Origin: Halobacteriales archaeon SW_5_70_135
Lineage (GTDB): Archaea; Halobacteriota; Halobacteria; Halobacteriales; SW-7-71-33
Direction: 5' to 3'
DNA length: 35,321 bases
NCBI GenBank assembly: GCA_003022865.1
Contig: PXSK01000003.1
Span: forward strand, 1 to 35,321
Part shown: positions 26,398 through 34,319 of the stretch, one piece after another
Position numbering within the stretch: position 1 is the stretch's first letter
Layout of the letters: every line of letters begins with the position of its first letter
Translations under genes and position numbers: made by a program
The notes under the pieces: model-generated
What the model was told of the DNA's origin: nothing
Databases searched by the model: none
What the model saw: the letters and a program-made list of their open reading frames with translations, nothing else

Positions 26398-26405
26398 CCC
26401 TTATC
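26398..26405 (+). promoter_or_regulatory. TATA-like box for the nuo operon
   Basis: CCCTTATC is centred about 36 nt before GTG 26438, giving a very short leader. It is the only good AT-rich element in the 216-nt gap between purE and nuoA. Confidence 0.5.
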
Positions 26406-26437
26406 TGCGTGCGTACTCAAAGAGCGGGCTACGAGCC

Positions 26438-27001
26438 GTGAGCTACCTCGACAGCTGGGTGGCGGTCGCGATGCTCGGGGTCGTCGCCGTCCTCATCCCG
26501 CTGGGAATGATGACGGTGTCGTGGCTGCTGCGGCCGAGCGTGCCCGAGCAGAGCAAACGCTCCACCTACGAGAGCGGCGAGGTCCCCACGGGGGACACCC
26601 GCGTCCGGTTCAAGGTCCAGTACTACATGGTGGCACTCCTGTTTCTGATCTTCGACATCGAGACCGTCCTCGTCTTCCCGTGGACGGTGATCTACCGTCG
26701 CTCGCTGTCGGCGGGCGTCGGTTTGGAGCGGGCGCTGGTGCCGATGCTCGTGTTCATCGGCGTGCTGCTGGTGGCGCTGGCGTGGGCCTGGCGCAGCGGC
26801 GCCGTCGAGTGGGCCCGCTCCTCGGCGTCGCCGGGGCGTGACGACCGGGCCCGCCGGCGGGACCGCCAGCGGCGTCGCGGGCCGCGACGCGGAGACCGCG
26901 AGCGGCCGACGACCGGCGGCGCGGGCACAGCGAGCGAGAGCACGGGGGCACGAACACGGACGCGGACACGGACACAGACCGCGGAGAGCGGAGGCGACTG
27001 A
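26438..27001 (+). CDS. nuoA: Complex I-like subunit NuoA with extended C-terminal tail
   Basis: 187 residues from GTG 26438. NuoA is a three-helix membrane subunit near the quinone channel. The core is clear: helix 1 (AVAMLGVVAVLIPLGMMTVSWLL), the conserved loop KRSTYESGEVPTGDTRVRFKVQYYMVALLFLIFDIETVLVFPW (with the E-S-G and F-D-x-E motifs), and helix 3 (ALVPMLVFIGVLLVALAWAW). After residue ~125 an unusual tail of about 60 residues begins, rich in Arg/Asp and then Thr-Arg repeats, encoded by hexamer-like DNA repeats near 26945-26985. The frame is open upstream to 26363, but GTG 26438 fits both the TATA box and family starts. Confidence 0.93.
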   Translation: MSYLDSWVAVAMLGVVAVLIPLGMMTVSWLLRPSVPEQSKRSTYESGEVPTGDTRVRFKVQYYMVALLFLIFDIETVLVFPWTVIYRRSLSAGVGLERALVPMLVFIGVLLVALAWAWRSGAVEWARSSASPGRDDRARRRDRQRRRGPRRGDRERPTTGGAGTASESTGARTRTRTRTQTAESGGD

Positions 27002-27003
27002 CA

Positions 27004-27693
27004 GTGAGCACTGACGACGACGACGTGAACGCGGCGACGAAGACTCGCGAGGCGCGGCGTGGCCGGGGTGTCGACGACCGCTTCAACTCCAAGCTCCGGG
27101 AGGCCTTCGGCTCGACGCCCTTTATCCTCACCAAGTTCGACCAGTTCATGAACTGGGTGCGGGGCTCCTCGATGTTCATGCTACAGTTCGGCATCGCCTG
27201 CTGCAGCATCGAGATGATGCACACGTACGCCGTCAAGCACGACCTCGACCGCTTCGGCGCGGGCGTCCCCCGGGCCTCCCCCCGACAGGCGGACGTGATC
27301 GTCGTGCCGGGGACCGTCGTCTCGAAGTTCGCCCCCCGCATGAAGCGTATCTACGACCAGATGCCCGAGCCGAAGTTCGTCGTCTCGATGGGCTCCTGCA
27401 CCGTCTCGGGCGGCCCGTTCCAGCAGGGGTACAACGTCGTCAAGGGCGCCGAGGAGGTCATCCCCGTCGACATCCACGTCCCCGGCTGCCCGCCGCGGCC
27501 GGAGGCGCTGGTCTACGGCGTCGCCAAGCTACAGGAGCGCATCACCAACGGCGAAAGCTCGCCGGTGACGGTGAAGCCGTACGAGCTGGAGCAGTTCGGC
27601 GACCTGGAGCGCGACGAGGTCGTCGAGCAGCTCGCCGAGGAGATCGACGAGGACACGCTGGTCATGCGGTACGACTGGGCTGGTTCGCCGTGA
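27004..27693 (+). CDS. nuoB: Complex I-like subunit NuoB
   Basis: 229 residues. It carries the N2 4Fe-4S cluster that donates electrons to quinone. The four ligands are visible: Cys66-Cys67 (IACCSIEMM), Cys132 (MGSCTVSGG) and Cys162 (PGCPPRPEAL). ADVIVVPGTVVSKFAPRMKRIYDQMPEPKFVVSMGSC is the typical core. The N-terminal 35 residues and the acidic C-terminal ~50 are haloarchaeal extensions. GTG start; its TGA overlaps the GTG of nuoCD. Confidence 0.96.
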   Translation: MSTDDDDVNAATKTREARRGRGVDDRFNSKLREAFGSTPFILTKFDQFMNWVRGSSMFMLQFGIACCSIEMMHTYAVKHDLDRFGAGVPRASPRQADVIVVPGTVVSKFAPRMKRIYDQMPEPKFVVSMGSCTVSGGPFQQGYNVVKGAEEVIPVDIHVPGCPPRPEALVYGVAKLQERITNGESSPVTVKPYELEQFGDLERDEVVEQLAEEIDEDTLVMRYDWAGSP

Positions 27694-29453
27694 GCACGGA
27701 CCGTCCCGACGACTCTGAGTCGGAGTCGGAGTCGGAGCCGGAACCGGACGGCGACGTCGAGCGCGAGGCCGCGGTCCCCGAGACCGACCCCGAAGTACAG
27801 AGAGCGCGGGCGCCGGCGACCCGGGGCGTCGACCCCGACCGTCTGGAGCGGCTGCTCGGCGACGCCGTACTCCGCCGGGACGACCAGATCAACGCCGACG
27901 CCGCCTTCGAGGTCCGGCCCGACGCCGTGCAGGACAGCCTGGAGACGCTGAAGCGACGGGCCGGCTTCGACCACCTCTCCTGTGTCACCGCACAGGAGTA
28001 CGCCGACCGCTACGAGTCGATCTACCACCTGAAGAAGTACGCCGACCCCACCCAGGAGGTGTCGATCGTCGTCCCCACGTCCCGTCGCGACCCGACCAGC
28101 GAGTCCGCCGAGCCGGTCTTCCGTACGGCGGACTGGCACGAGCGCGAGGCGTACGACCTGGTGGGCGTGGAGTACGAGGACCACCCGGACCTGCGGCGCA
28201 TTCTGCTGCCGGAGACCTGGCAGGGCCATCCGCTGTCGCGGGACTACGACCGCGACCGCCCGCAGATCGTCACGCTGGACGAGCACGCCAACCCGCTGAA
28301 GGAGGACCACGAGGCCGAGGCCGACGACAGCACGATGTTCGTCAACATCGGCCCGCACCATCCGGCGACACACGGCGTGCTCCACCTGAAGACCACGCTC
28401 GACGGCGAGCAGGTCGCCGACGTGGAGCCGGACATCGGCTACCTCCACCGCTGCGAGGAGCAGATGGCCCAGTTGGGTACCTACCGACACCAGATCATGC
28501 CCTATCCGGACCGGTGGGACTACGTCTCCGCCGGGCTGCTGAACGAGTGGGCCTACGCTCGGGCCGTCGAGGACATGGCCGACGTCGAGGTGCCGGATTA
28601 CGCCCAGGTGATCCGGACGATGAGCGCGGAGCTGTGCCGTATCGCCGCCCACATGCTCGCGGTGGGAACGTTCGCGCTCGACGTGTACGGCGACTTCACC
28701 GCGATCTTCATGTATGCCGTCCGCGACCGCGAGCGGGTCCAGAACCTCCTCGAAGACCTCACCGGTCAGCGACTGATGTTCAACTACTTCCGCGTCGGCG
28801 GCGTCGTCTGGGACCTCCCCGAGGACCGCCAGGCGTACGTCGAGACGGTGCGAGACTTCCTCGAGGAGCTCCCCCAGGCACTGGAGGAGTACCACGACCT
28901 GCTCACCGGCAACGAGATCTTCCAGCTTCGGTGCGTGGACACGGGCGTGTTGCCGCCGGAGACGGCCAAGGAGTACGGCGCGACCGGCCCCGTCGCTCGC
29001 GGGTCGGGCGTCGACTACGACCTGCGCCGGGACGACCCGTACGGCTACTACGACGAGCTCGACTGGGACGTGGTGACGGAGGACGGCTGTGACAACTACG
29101 CCCGCGTGCTGGTGCGGCTGCGGGAGGTCGAACAGTCCGCCCGCATCGTCGAGCAGTGTGTCGACCTCCTCGAAGGCTGGCCGGCGGCCGACCGCGAGGT
29201 CCAGGCGAACGTCCCCCGCACCCTAAAGCCGGAGAAGGACGCCGAGGTCTACCGCGCCGTCGAGGCCGCGAAGGGCGAGCTGGGCGTCTACATGCGCTCG
29301 GACGGCACCGACAAGCCCGCCCGGTTCAAGGTCCGCTCGCCCTGTTTCTCGAACCTACAGACGCTGCCGGAGCTGGCCGAGGGCGAGTACGTCGCCGACC
29401 TGGTCGCCTCGCTGGGCAGTCTCGACATCGTGCTCGGAGAGGTGGACCGCTAA
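27690..29453 (+). CDS. nuoCD: Complex I-like fused subunit NuoCD
   Basis: 587 residues. Residues ~50-205 are NuoC (30-kDa subunit; ADWHEREAYDLVGVEYEDHPDLRRILLPETWQGHPLSRDY). From ~216 onward it is NuoD (49-kDa, FVNIGPHHPATHGVLHLKTTLDG, PDIGYLHRCEEQM, ending DIVLGEVDR). His223/His224 and the GPHHPATHG loop line the quinone pocket. The N-terminal ~30 residues are a Ser-Glu/Pro-Glu repeat. The C-D fusion is known in several prokaryotes. Starts on GTG overlapping the nuoB stop; its TAA shares one base with nuoH. It appears complete, without the internal losses seen in neighbouring nuo genes. Confidence 0.96.
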   Translation: MSTDRPDDSESESESEPEPDGDVEREAAVPETDPEVQRARAPATRGVDPDRLERLLGDAVLRRDDQINADAAFEVRPDAVQDSLETLKRRAGFDHLSCVTAQEYADRYESIYHLKKYADPTQEVSIVVPTSRRDPTSESAEPVFRTADWHEREAYDLVGVEYEDHPDLRRILLPETWQGHPLSRDYDRDRPQIVTLDEHANPLKEDHEAEADDSTMFVNIGPHHPATHGVLHLKTTLDGEQVADVEPDIGYLHRCEEQMAQLGTYRHQIMPYPDRWDYVSAGLLNEWAYARAVEDMADVEVPDYAQVIRTMSAELCRIAAHMLAVGTFALDVYGDFTAIFMYAVRDRERVQNLLEDLTGQRLMFNYFRVGGVVWDLPEDRQAYVETVRDFLEELPQALEEYHDLLTGNEIFQLRCVDTGVLPPETAKEYGATGPVARGSGVDYDLRRDDPYGYYDELDWDVVTEDGCDNYARVLVRLREVEQSARIVEQCVDLLEGWPAADREVQANVPRTLKPEKDAEVYRAVEAAKGELGVYMRSDGTDKPARFKVRSPCFSNLQTLPELAEGEYVADLVASLGSLDIVLGEVDR

Positions 29454-30517
29454 TGGTCGTCGTGCCGGCCCAGTCCGCGACGCCGCTGCCGGACGCGATC
29501 GCCGACCTGCTCGGGCTGGAGGGCGCCACCGGACTCGTCGCCGGCGCCTTCGTCGGCGCCTTCCTCGTCGCCAACGTGATGCTGGCGATGACCGGCGTCG
29601 CCGGGCCGTGGGCCAAGCGGAAGATAACGGCGGCATTCACCGACCGCATCGCCGTCAACCGCGTCGGTCCGTTCGGGCTGCTGATCATCGTCGCCGACGC
29701 CGTTCGCCTGCTGTCGAAGGAACTGATCGTCCCGGAGAACGCCGACCGGCCCGCCTACGACCTGGCGCCGGTCGTCCTGGCGGCGTCGGCGATGCTCGGC
29801 TTCGCCGTCATCCCGATGGGCTCGGGAGTCCACCTCGCCGACCCCGAGGTGGGACTCGTCTACGTGTTCGCGGTGGCCTCGCTCGCGACGCTCGGCGTGA
29901 TGATGGCCGGCTACGCCTCGGACAACAAGTACTCCCTGCTGGGCGGGCTGCGGGCGGTCGCCCAGAACGTCGCCTACGAGATCCCGCTCGTCGTCACTGC
30001 GGCGTCGGTCGTCCTCTTCGCCGGCACACTACAGACGAGCGAGATCGTCGCCGCCCAGCAGGAGACCCTCTTCACGATCGCCGGGGTCCGCGTGCCGTCC
30101 TGGTACGGCTTCGTCAACCCCTTCGCGTTCGCGCTCTTTGTGGTCGCAAACCTCGCCGAGGTGGGACGGAACCCGTTCGACATCCCCGAAGCGTCCACCG
30201 AGATCGTCGCCGGCTTCCAGACGGAGTACTCCTCCGTGTACTTCGTGCTCATCTACCTGGGCGAGTTCCTGCACATCTTTCTGGGCGGCGCCGTCGTCGC
30301 CACCGTCTTCCTGGGCGGGCCGGCCGGCCCGTTCCTGCCCGGCATCGTCTGGTTCACGGTCAAGATCTGGGCGGTGTTCCTGTTCACCCAGTGGGCGCGC
30401 TCGGCCGTCCCGAGAGTGCGCATCGATCAGTTGATAGAGATCGGCTGGAAAGTGATGTTGATGCTCGCGTTCGCCAACCTCGTGTTCACCGCGATCGTCG
30501 TGGGGGTGATAACGTGA
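29453..30517 (+). CDS. nuoH: Complex I-like subunit NuoH
   Basis: 354 residues, eight or so membrane helices. NuoH forms the quinone-entry part of the membrane arm. Conserved blocks: DRIAVNRVGPFGLLIIVADAVRLLSKELIVP, MAGYASDNKYSLLGGLRAVAQNVAYEIPLVV and NLAEVGRNPFDIPEASTEIVAGFQTEYSS, which contain the loop acidic residues near the quinone chamber. The family's usual 'RIGPNR' reads 'RIAVNR'. ATG 29453 overlaps the nuoCD stop. It appears intact. Confidence 0.95.
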   Translation: MVVVPAQSATPLPDAIADLLGLEGATGLVAGAFVGAFLVANVMLAMTGVAGPWAKRKITAAFTDRIAVNRVGPFGLLIIVADAVRLLSKELIVPENADRPAYDLAPVVLAASAMLGFAVIPMGSGVHLADPEVGLVYVFAVASLATLGVMMAGYASDNKYSLLGGLRAVAQNVAYEIPLVVTAASVVLFAGTLQTSEIVAAQQETLFTIAGVRVPSWYGFVNPFAFALFVVANLAEVGRNPFDIPEASTEIVAGFQTEYSSVYFVLIYLGEFLHIFLGGAVVATVFLGGPAGPFLPGIVWFTVKIWAVFLFTQWARSAVPRVRIDQLIEIGWKVMLMLAFANLVFTAIVVGVIT

Positions 30518-30889
30518 TCGGCGTCCTCAAGTCGATGGCGACGACGATGAAACACGCACTCGGCGGCACCACCTTCACCGTCGAGTACCCTGACGAGGAG
30601 CCAGAAGTGAGCCCGCGCTTCCGGGGCATCCACAAGTTCAGCCAGGAGCGCTGTATCTGGTGTCGCCAGTGCGAGACGGTCTGTCCGAACGACACCATCC
30701 AGATCGTGATGGACGACCAGCGCAACGGCGAGCAGTACAACCTCCACGTCGGCCAGTGTATCTACTGCCGGCTCTGCGAGGAAGCTGAAGTCGGTGCCCT
30801 GGTACAACGACATCGACCCGCTGGAGTCGCGGGACCCCGACCGCGGCGCCTGGATCGGCGAGGGCGACGGCGAGGTCGACTACCAGTAG
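30514..30889 (+). pseudogene. nuoI: Complex I-like subunit NuoI with internal deletion and frameshift
   Basis: From GTG 30514 the first 90 residues are normal NuoI: the first ferredoxin motif Cys47-x2-Cys50-x2-Cys53-x3-Cys57 (CIWCRQCETVCPND) and the start of the second (CIYCRLCEE, Cys82/85/88). The next expected residue block, VCP followed by about 30 residues, is missing. The frame then changes near 30781-30785, and the true C-terminus (LKSVPWYNDIDPLESRDPDRGAWIGEGDGEVDYQ) continues in another frame to TAG 30887-30889. The expected length is about 153 residues (462 nt), but only 376 nt are present, so roughly 86 nt are lost. The fourth Cys of the second motif is gone, so one 4Fe-4S cluster cannot form. 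If translated in the first frame it would end at 31017 with an unrelated Arg-rich tail. Confidence 0.88.
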
Positions 30890-31044
30890 CTGACGGCCAC
30901 CGTGCGGTCGCTAATCCGTCCGTCCGTCGCCGTGTGCGTCGAGACGGACCGAGCCGGGTCGTGTCTCGGTCGACCGAGGGAGTTCTCGCCCGGCCGGCGG
31001 AGACTCCGCAATGTTGAAACGCATTCCGGAGCAGGGTAGGAACA

Positions 31045-31299
31045 GTGGTCACGCCCCTGTCCGAGCTGATCGCGTTCGCGCTGTTCGCGCTGGTGACGGT
31101 CGGCAGCAGCGTCGGGGTCGTGCTCGTCGAGGACGTCTGGCACGCCGCGCTCCTGTTGGGCGTGGCGCTGTTCGGCGTCGCGGTTCTGGTGTTGGTCACC
31201 TTCGCCGTGATGCTCGTCCGCGAGGAGGACGACGACGTCGAGCCGCCGACGGAGGACGCCGACGACGTGCCGCCGGCAGGTGAGGGGGTGGAGGCGTGA
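31045..31299 (+). CDS. nuoJ1: Complex I-like subunit NuoJ (first half), internally shortened
   Basis: 84 residues from GTG 31045. The family pattern is visible: LIAFALFALVTVGSSVGVVLVEDVWHAALLLGVALFGVAV, then LVLVTFAVMLVREEDDD. The family normally has about 22 residues between these parts (the 'H-Y-x-x-x-x-A-E-F-x-x-A-M-Q-x-L-V-Y-V-G-G-V' stretch), which hold most of TM3 including its conserved Gly/Tyr and pi-bulge. Here they are absent with the frame kept (junction near 31178-31186). An acidic tail follows. Start and neighbour spacing are normal for the operon (4-nt overlap with nuoJ2), but the 155-nt gap before it is unusually long. Confidence 0.85.
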   Translation: MVTPLSELIAFALFALVTVGSSVGVVLVEDVWHAALLLGVALFGVAVLVLVTFAVMLVREEDDDVEPPTEDADDVPPAGEGVEA

Positions 31300-31979
31300 C
31301 GACCCGGCCGCGCCTGCGCCTGGGGCGACATCTCCTGCCGGGGCTGGTCGCCGTCGGCCTCTTCGTCGTCCTGGCGGTCGGCGTGCTCGCCGCGCCGCTC
31401 GGGGCCGCCGCCGGCTTTCCGGCGGAGGGGTCGCTCGCGGAGGCGAACGTCACCGCCGAACTCGCCGACGGCGGCTCCGTCGACGGCGGCTCGTACGCCA
31501 GCGAGTTCGACGGCTCGACCACGCGGGTGACCGTCGACCGCGGTGACGGGACGGTAGCGCACACCCTCACCGCCGCCGACGTCGCCGCCGAGCGGGAGGG
31601 CGACACGACCTACGCCGTCGTCAGCGTGCCGGCCGACGGCGAGCGGGTCGGCCTGGAGCGGATCCCGATGGTCGACCACGGCGAGGCGGCGGCCGGGCCG
31701 GGCGCCCAGGTCGAGGGGGTCGACCGCTCGGCCGAGCCGGGACCGGAGACGGGGGTCCACGCCGTCGCCCGTCGGGGATCGATCACCGAGACCATCGGCT
31801 ACGCGATGTTCGACCTGCGTTCCGTGCAGCCGCTGCCCGCCGAGAGCTTTCTCGTCGTGCTGTTGCTGGTCGCGGTCGTGCTCGACGCCGCCCTGGAGGC
31901 GGCGGTCTACCTCGCGCGCCGCGGCGACGACGAGGTGCTCACCGCGATCGGCCGGGGCGAGGAGGGGGGTGAGCCCTGA
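31296..31979 (+). CDS. nuoJ2: Complex I-like subunit NuoJ (second half) with large extra domain
   Basis: 227 residues; haloarchaeal NuoJ2 proteins are, as far as I know, usually near 130. The N-terminus (MTTRPRLRLGRHLLPGLVAVGLFVVLAVGVL) and the C-terminus (GSITETIGYAMFDLRSVQPLPAESFLVVLLLVAVVLDAALEAAVYLARR) match the family and carry two membrane helices. Between residues about 43 and 160 lies an inserted soluble segment, rich in Asp, Gly, Thr and Val (AELADGG... RVTVDRGDGTVAHTLTAADVAAEREGDTTYAVVSVPADGERVGLERIPMVDHGE). By helix orientation it may face the outside. It reads as beta-rich, and I know no match. GC and codon use look like its neighbours. ATG/TGA overlap with nuoK. Confidence 0.82.
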   Translation: MTTRPRLRLGRHLLPGLVAVGLFVVLAVGVLAAPLGAAAGFPAEGSLAEANVTAELADGGSVDGGSYASEFDGSTTRVTVDRGDGTVAHTLTAADVAAEREGDTTYAVVSVPADGERVGLERIPMVDHGEAAAGPGAQVEGVDRSAEPGPETGVHAVARRGSITETIGYAMFDLRSVQPLPAESFLVVLLLVAVVLDAALEAAVYLARRGDDEVLTAIGRGEEGGEP

Positions 31980-32284
31980 TGGCGGTGCCGACGAGCTACT
32001 ACGTCGTGCTGTCGGCGGCGATGTTCTGTGCCGGGCTCTTCGGCATCCTCACCCGTAGCAACGCCCTGACGTTTCTGATGAGCGTGGAGCTGATGCTCAA
32101 CGCGGCGAACGTCAACTTCGTCGCCTTCTCCTTTCATCACGGCAACCTCACCGGGCAGACGTTCGCGCTGTTCGCGATGGCGCTCGCGGCGGCGGAGGTG
32201 GCGATCGGCATCGGGATCATCGTCACGCTGTACCGCAACTTCGGCGGTACCGACGTGACGATCGCACGAGAGATGCGATGGTAG
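31979..32284 (+). CDS. nuoK: Complex I-like subunit NuoK
   Basis: 101 residues, three membrane helices, the standard NuoK length. The two buried glutamates of the proton path are visible: MSVELMLNAANVNFVAF (helix 2) and ALAAAEVAIGIGIIVTLYRNF (helix 3). ATG 31979 overlaps the nuoJ2 stop (TGATG). It looks intact. Confidence 0.95.
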   Translation: MAVPTSYYVVLSAAMFCAGLFGILTRSNALTFLMSVELMLNAANVNFVAFSFHHGNLTGQTFALFAMALAAAEVAIGIGIIVTLYRNFGGTDVTIAREMRW

Positions 32285-32285
32285 C

Positions 32286-34319
32286 ATGTACGAGTACGTA
32301 CCCGCCGTCCCGCTGCTGCCGCTCGTGGCCTTCGTCGTCGCGCTGGTCGCCGGTCGTTACATGCCGAAGCGGGGCGCTTTGGCGGGCGTCCTCGCGGCCG
32401 CGGGCTCGCTCGTGCTCTCGGTCGCCGCCGTCGTCGAGCTGGCCGGCGGCCAGGCTCACGCCGAGACGCTGTTCACGTGGGCGGGCGTCCCCGGGCTCGA
32501 GCTGACCGTCGGCTACCTGGTCGACCCGCTGTCGGCGGCGATGCTCGTCGTCGTCTCGCTGGTGGCGGTGCTCGTCCACGTCTTCTCGCTGGGCTACATG
32601 AACGACGAGGGCGAGACCGGCCTGCCCCGCTACTACGCCGGGCTCGGTCTCTTTACGTTCTCGATGCTCTCGTTCGTGCTGGCGGACAGTCTACTGGTCG
32701 CCTTCGTCTTCTTCGAGCTGGTAGGGCTGTGCTCGTACCTGCTCGTCGGCTTTCACTTCCGCGAGGAGGCGCCCTCGAGCGCGGCGAAGAAGGCCTTTCT
32801 GGTCACCCGCTTCGGCGACTACTTCTTTCTCGTCGGACTCGTCGGCGTGGTCGTCACCTTCGGCACCAGCGCCTTCGTCGGCGACGGGGGGAGCGAGGCG
32901 TTTCCCGTCCTCGCCGAGGCGGTGCTCGCCGGCGAGCTGTCCGCCGACGCGGTCACCACCTTCGGGTTCGCGCCGGAGACGTGGTTCGCCGTCCTCGGCC
33001 TGCTCGTGCTCGGCGGGGTGATCGGCAAGTCCGCGCAGTTCCCGCTGCACACCTGGCTGCCCGACGCGATGGAGGGGCCGACGCCGGTCTCCGCGCTGAT
33101 CCACGCCGCGACGATGGTCGCCGCCGGCGTCTACCTCGTCGCCCGAACGTACGGTTTCTACGCGCTGCTGCCGGAGGTGCTCGCCGTCATGGCGTTCGTC
33201 GGCGGCTTCACCGCCCTGTTCGCCGGGACGGTGGGCTTGGTGAAGGACGACCTGAAGCAGGTGCTCGCCTACTCGACGATATCGCAGTACGGCTACATGA
33301 TGCTCGCGCTGGGCGCGGGCGGCTACGTCGCCGGCTTCTTTCACCTCACCACCCACGCCGTCTTCAAGACGCTGCTGTTTCTCGGGGCCGGCTCGGTGAC
33401 AGTCGCGATGCATCACGAGGAGGACATGTGGGAGATGGGCGGTCTGCGCGAGCGGATGCCGGTCACTTACTACACCTTCCTGGCCGGCTCGCTCGCTCTG
33501 GCGGGGATATTCCCCTTCGCCGGCTTCTGGTCGAAGGACGAGGTGCTGTTCGAGGCGCTCGTCCACGGGCTCGGCGGCAACCCGCTGCTTCTGGGTGCGT
33601 ACGTGATGGGGCTGCTCGCGGTGCCCGTCACCGCCTTCTACACCTTCCGAATGGTGCTACTGACCTTCCACGGCGAGCCCCGCTCCGCCACCGCCGAGGA
33701 TCCGGAGCCGGTACGCTGGAACGTGAAGGGGCCGCTCGTGGTGCTGGGGGTGCTGGCGACCGTCGCCGGCGTCGTCAACCTGGTGCCCGTCCACGAGTTC
33801 GTGCCCGCGGTGCCGGAGGTCCTCCACGACTGGCTGTTTCACGGCCCCGAGGGGCTCGACGGCGAACACTACGAGGAACTCACGAGGCGGTTCGCCGGCT
33901 ACACCGCCGGCACACTCGTCGCCGGCGAGGCCGGCACCGTTCTCGTCTCCGCGGGCGTCTCGCTCGCGCTGGGGCTGGCCGGCGTCGTCGGCGCCTACCG
34001 GCTGTACGGCGTCGCCCGGCCGACGGAACACACCGACCGTCTCGGGGCGGTCGAGACCGTGCTGTACGACGGCTATTACCAGGACGAGTACCAGGTCTGG
34101 CTGGCCGACCGCACGGCCGACCTGGCGAAGGTCGCCAACCGCTTCGACCAGGGCGTCGTCGACGGCGTTGTCGACGGCGTCAGCAGCGTCGGTCTGCTCT
34201 CCGGCCGCCGCCTCCGTCGCGTCCAGACCGGCGTCGTCACCAGCTACGCGCTGGCGATCGCCGTCGGCCTGACCGTCGTCCTCGTCGTCGTCGGCCTCGT
34301 CGGAGGGTGGTTGCCGTGA
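32286..34319 (+). CDS. nuoL: Complex I-like subunit NuoL
   Basis: 677 residues with about 16 membrane helices, a full-length antiporter-like subunit. Key features: FVFFELVGLCSYLLVGF with the TM5 Glu, GGVIGKSAQFPLHTWLPDAMEGPTPVSALIHAATMVAAGVYLVAR with the TM7 Lys, and VGLVKDDLKQVLAYSTISQYGYMMLALG. The C-terminus (DGYYQDEYQVWLADRTADLAKVANRFDQGVVDGVVDGVSSVG) fits the long lateral-helix end of NuoL. ATG 32286 follows nuoK by a single base. It appears intact. Confidence 0.95.
   Translation: MYEYVPAVPLLPLVAFVVALVAGRYMPKRGALAGVLAAAGSLVLSVAAVVELAGGQAHAETLFTWAGVPGLELTVGYLVDPLSAAMLVVVSLVAVLVHVFSLGYMNDEGETGLPRYYAGLGLFTFSMLSFVLADSLLVAFVFFELVGLCSYLLVGFHFREEAPSSAAKKAFLVTRFGDYFFLVGLVGVVVTFGTSAFVGDGGSEAFPVLAEAVLAGELSADAVTTFGFAPETWFAVLGLLVLGGVIGKSAQFPLHTWLPDAMEGPTPVSALIHAATMVAAGVYLVARTYGFYALLPEVLAVMAFVGGFTALFAGTVGLVKDDLKQVLAYSTISQYGYMMLALGAGGYVAGFFHLTTHAVFKTLLFLGAGSVTVAMHHEEDMWEMGGLRERMPVTYYTFLAGSLALAGIFPFAGFWSKDEVLFEALVHGLGGNPLLLGAYVMGLLAVPVTAFYTFRMVLLTFHGEPRSATAEDPEPVRWNVKGPLVVLGVLATVAGVVNLVPVHEFVPAVPEVLHDWLFHGPEGLDGEHYEELTRRFAGYTAGTLVAGEAGTVLVSAGVSLALGLAGVVGAYRLYGVARPTEHTDRLGAVETVLYDGYYQDEYQVWLADRTADLAKVANRFDQGVVDGVVDGVSSVGLLSGRRLRRVQTGVVTSYALAIAVGLTVVLVVVGLVGGWLP

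Noticed and set aside
29608-31017. A 469-residue frame spanning nuoH and nuoI
   Set aside because: Only the part from 30514 matches NuoI; the upstream part is a shadow of nuoH.
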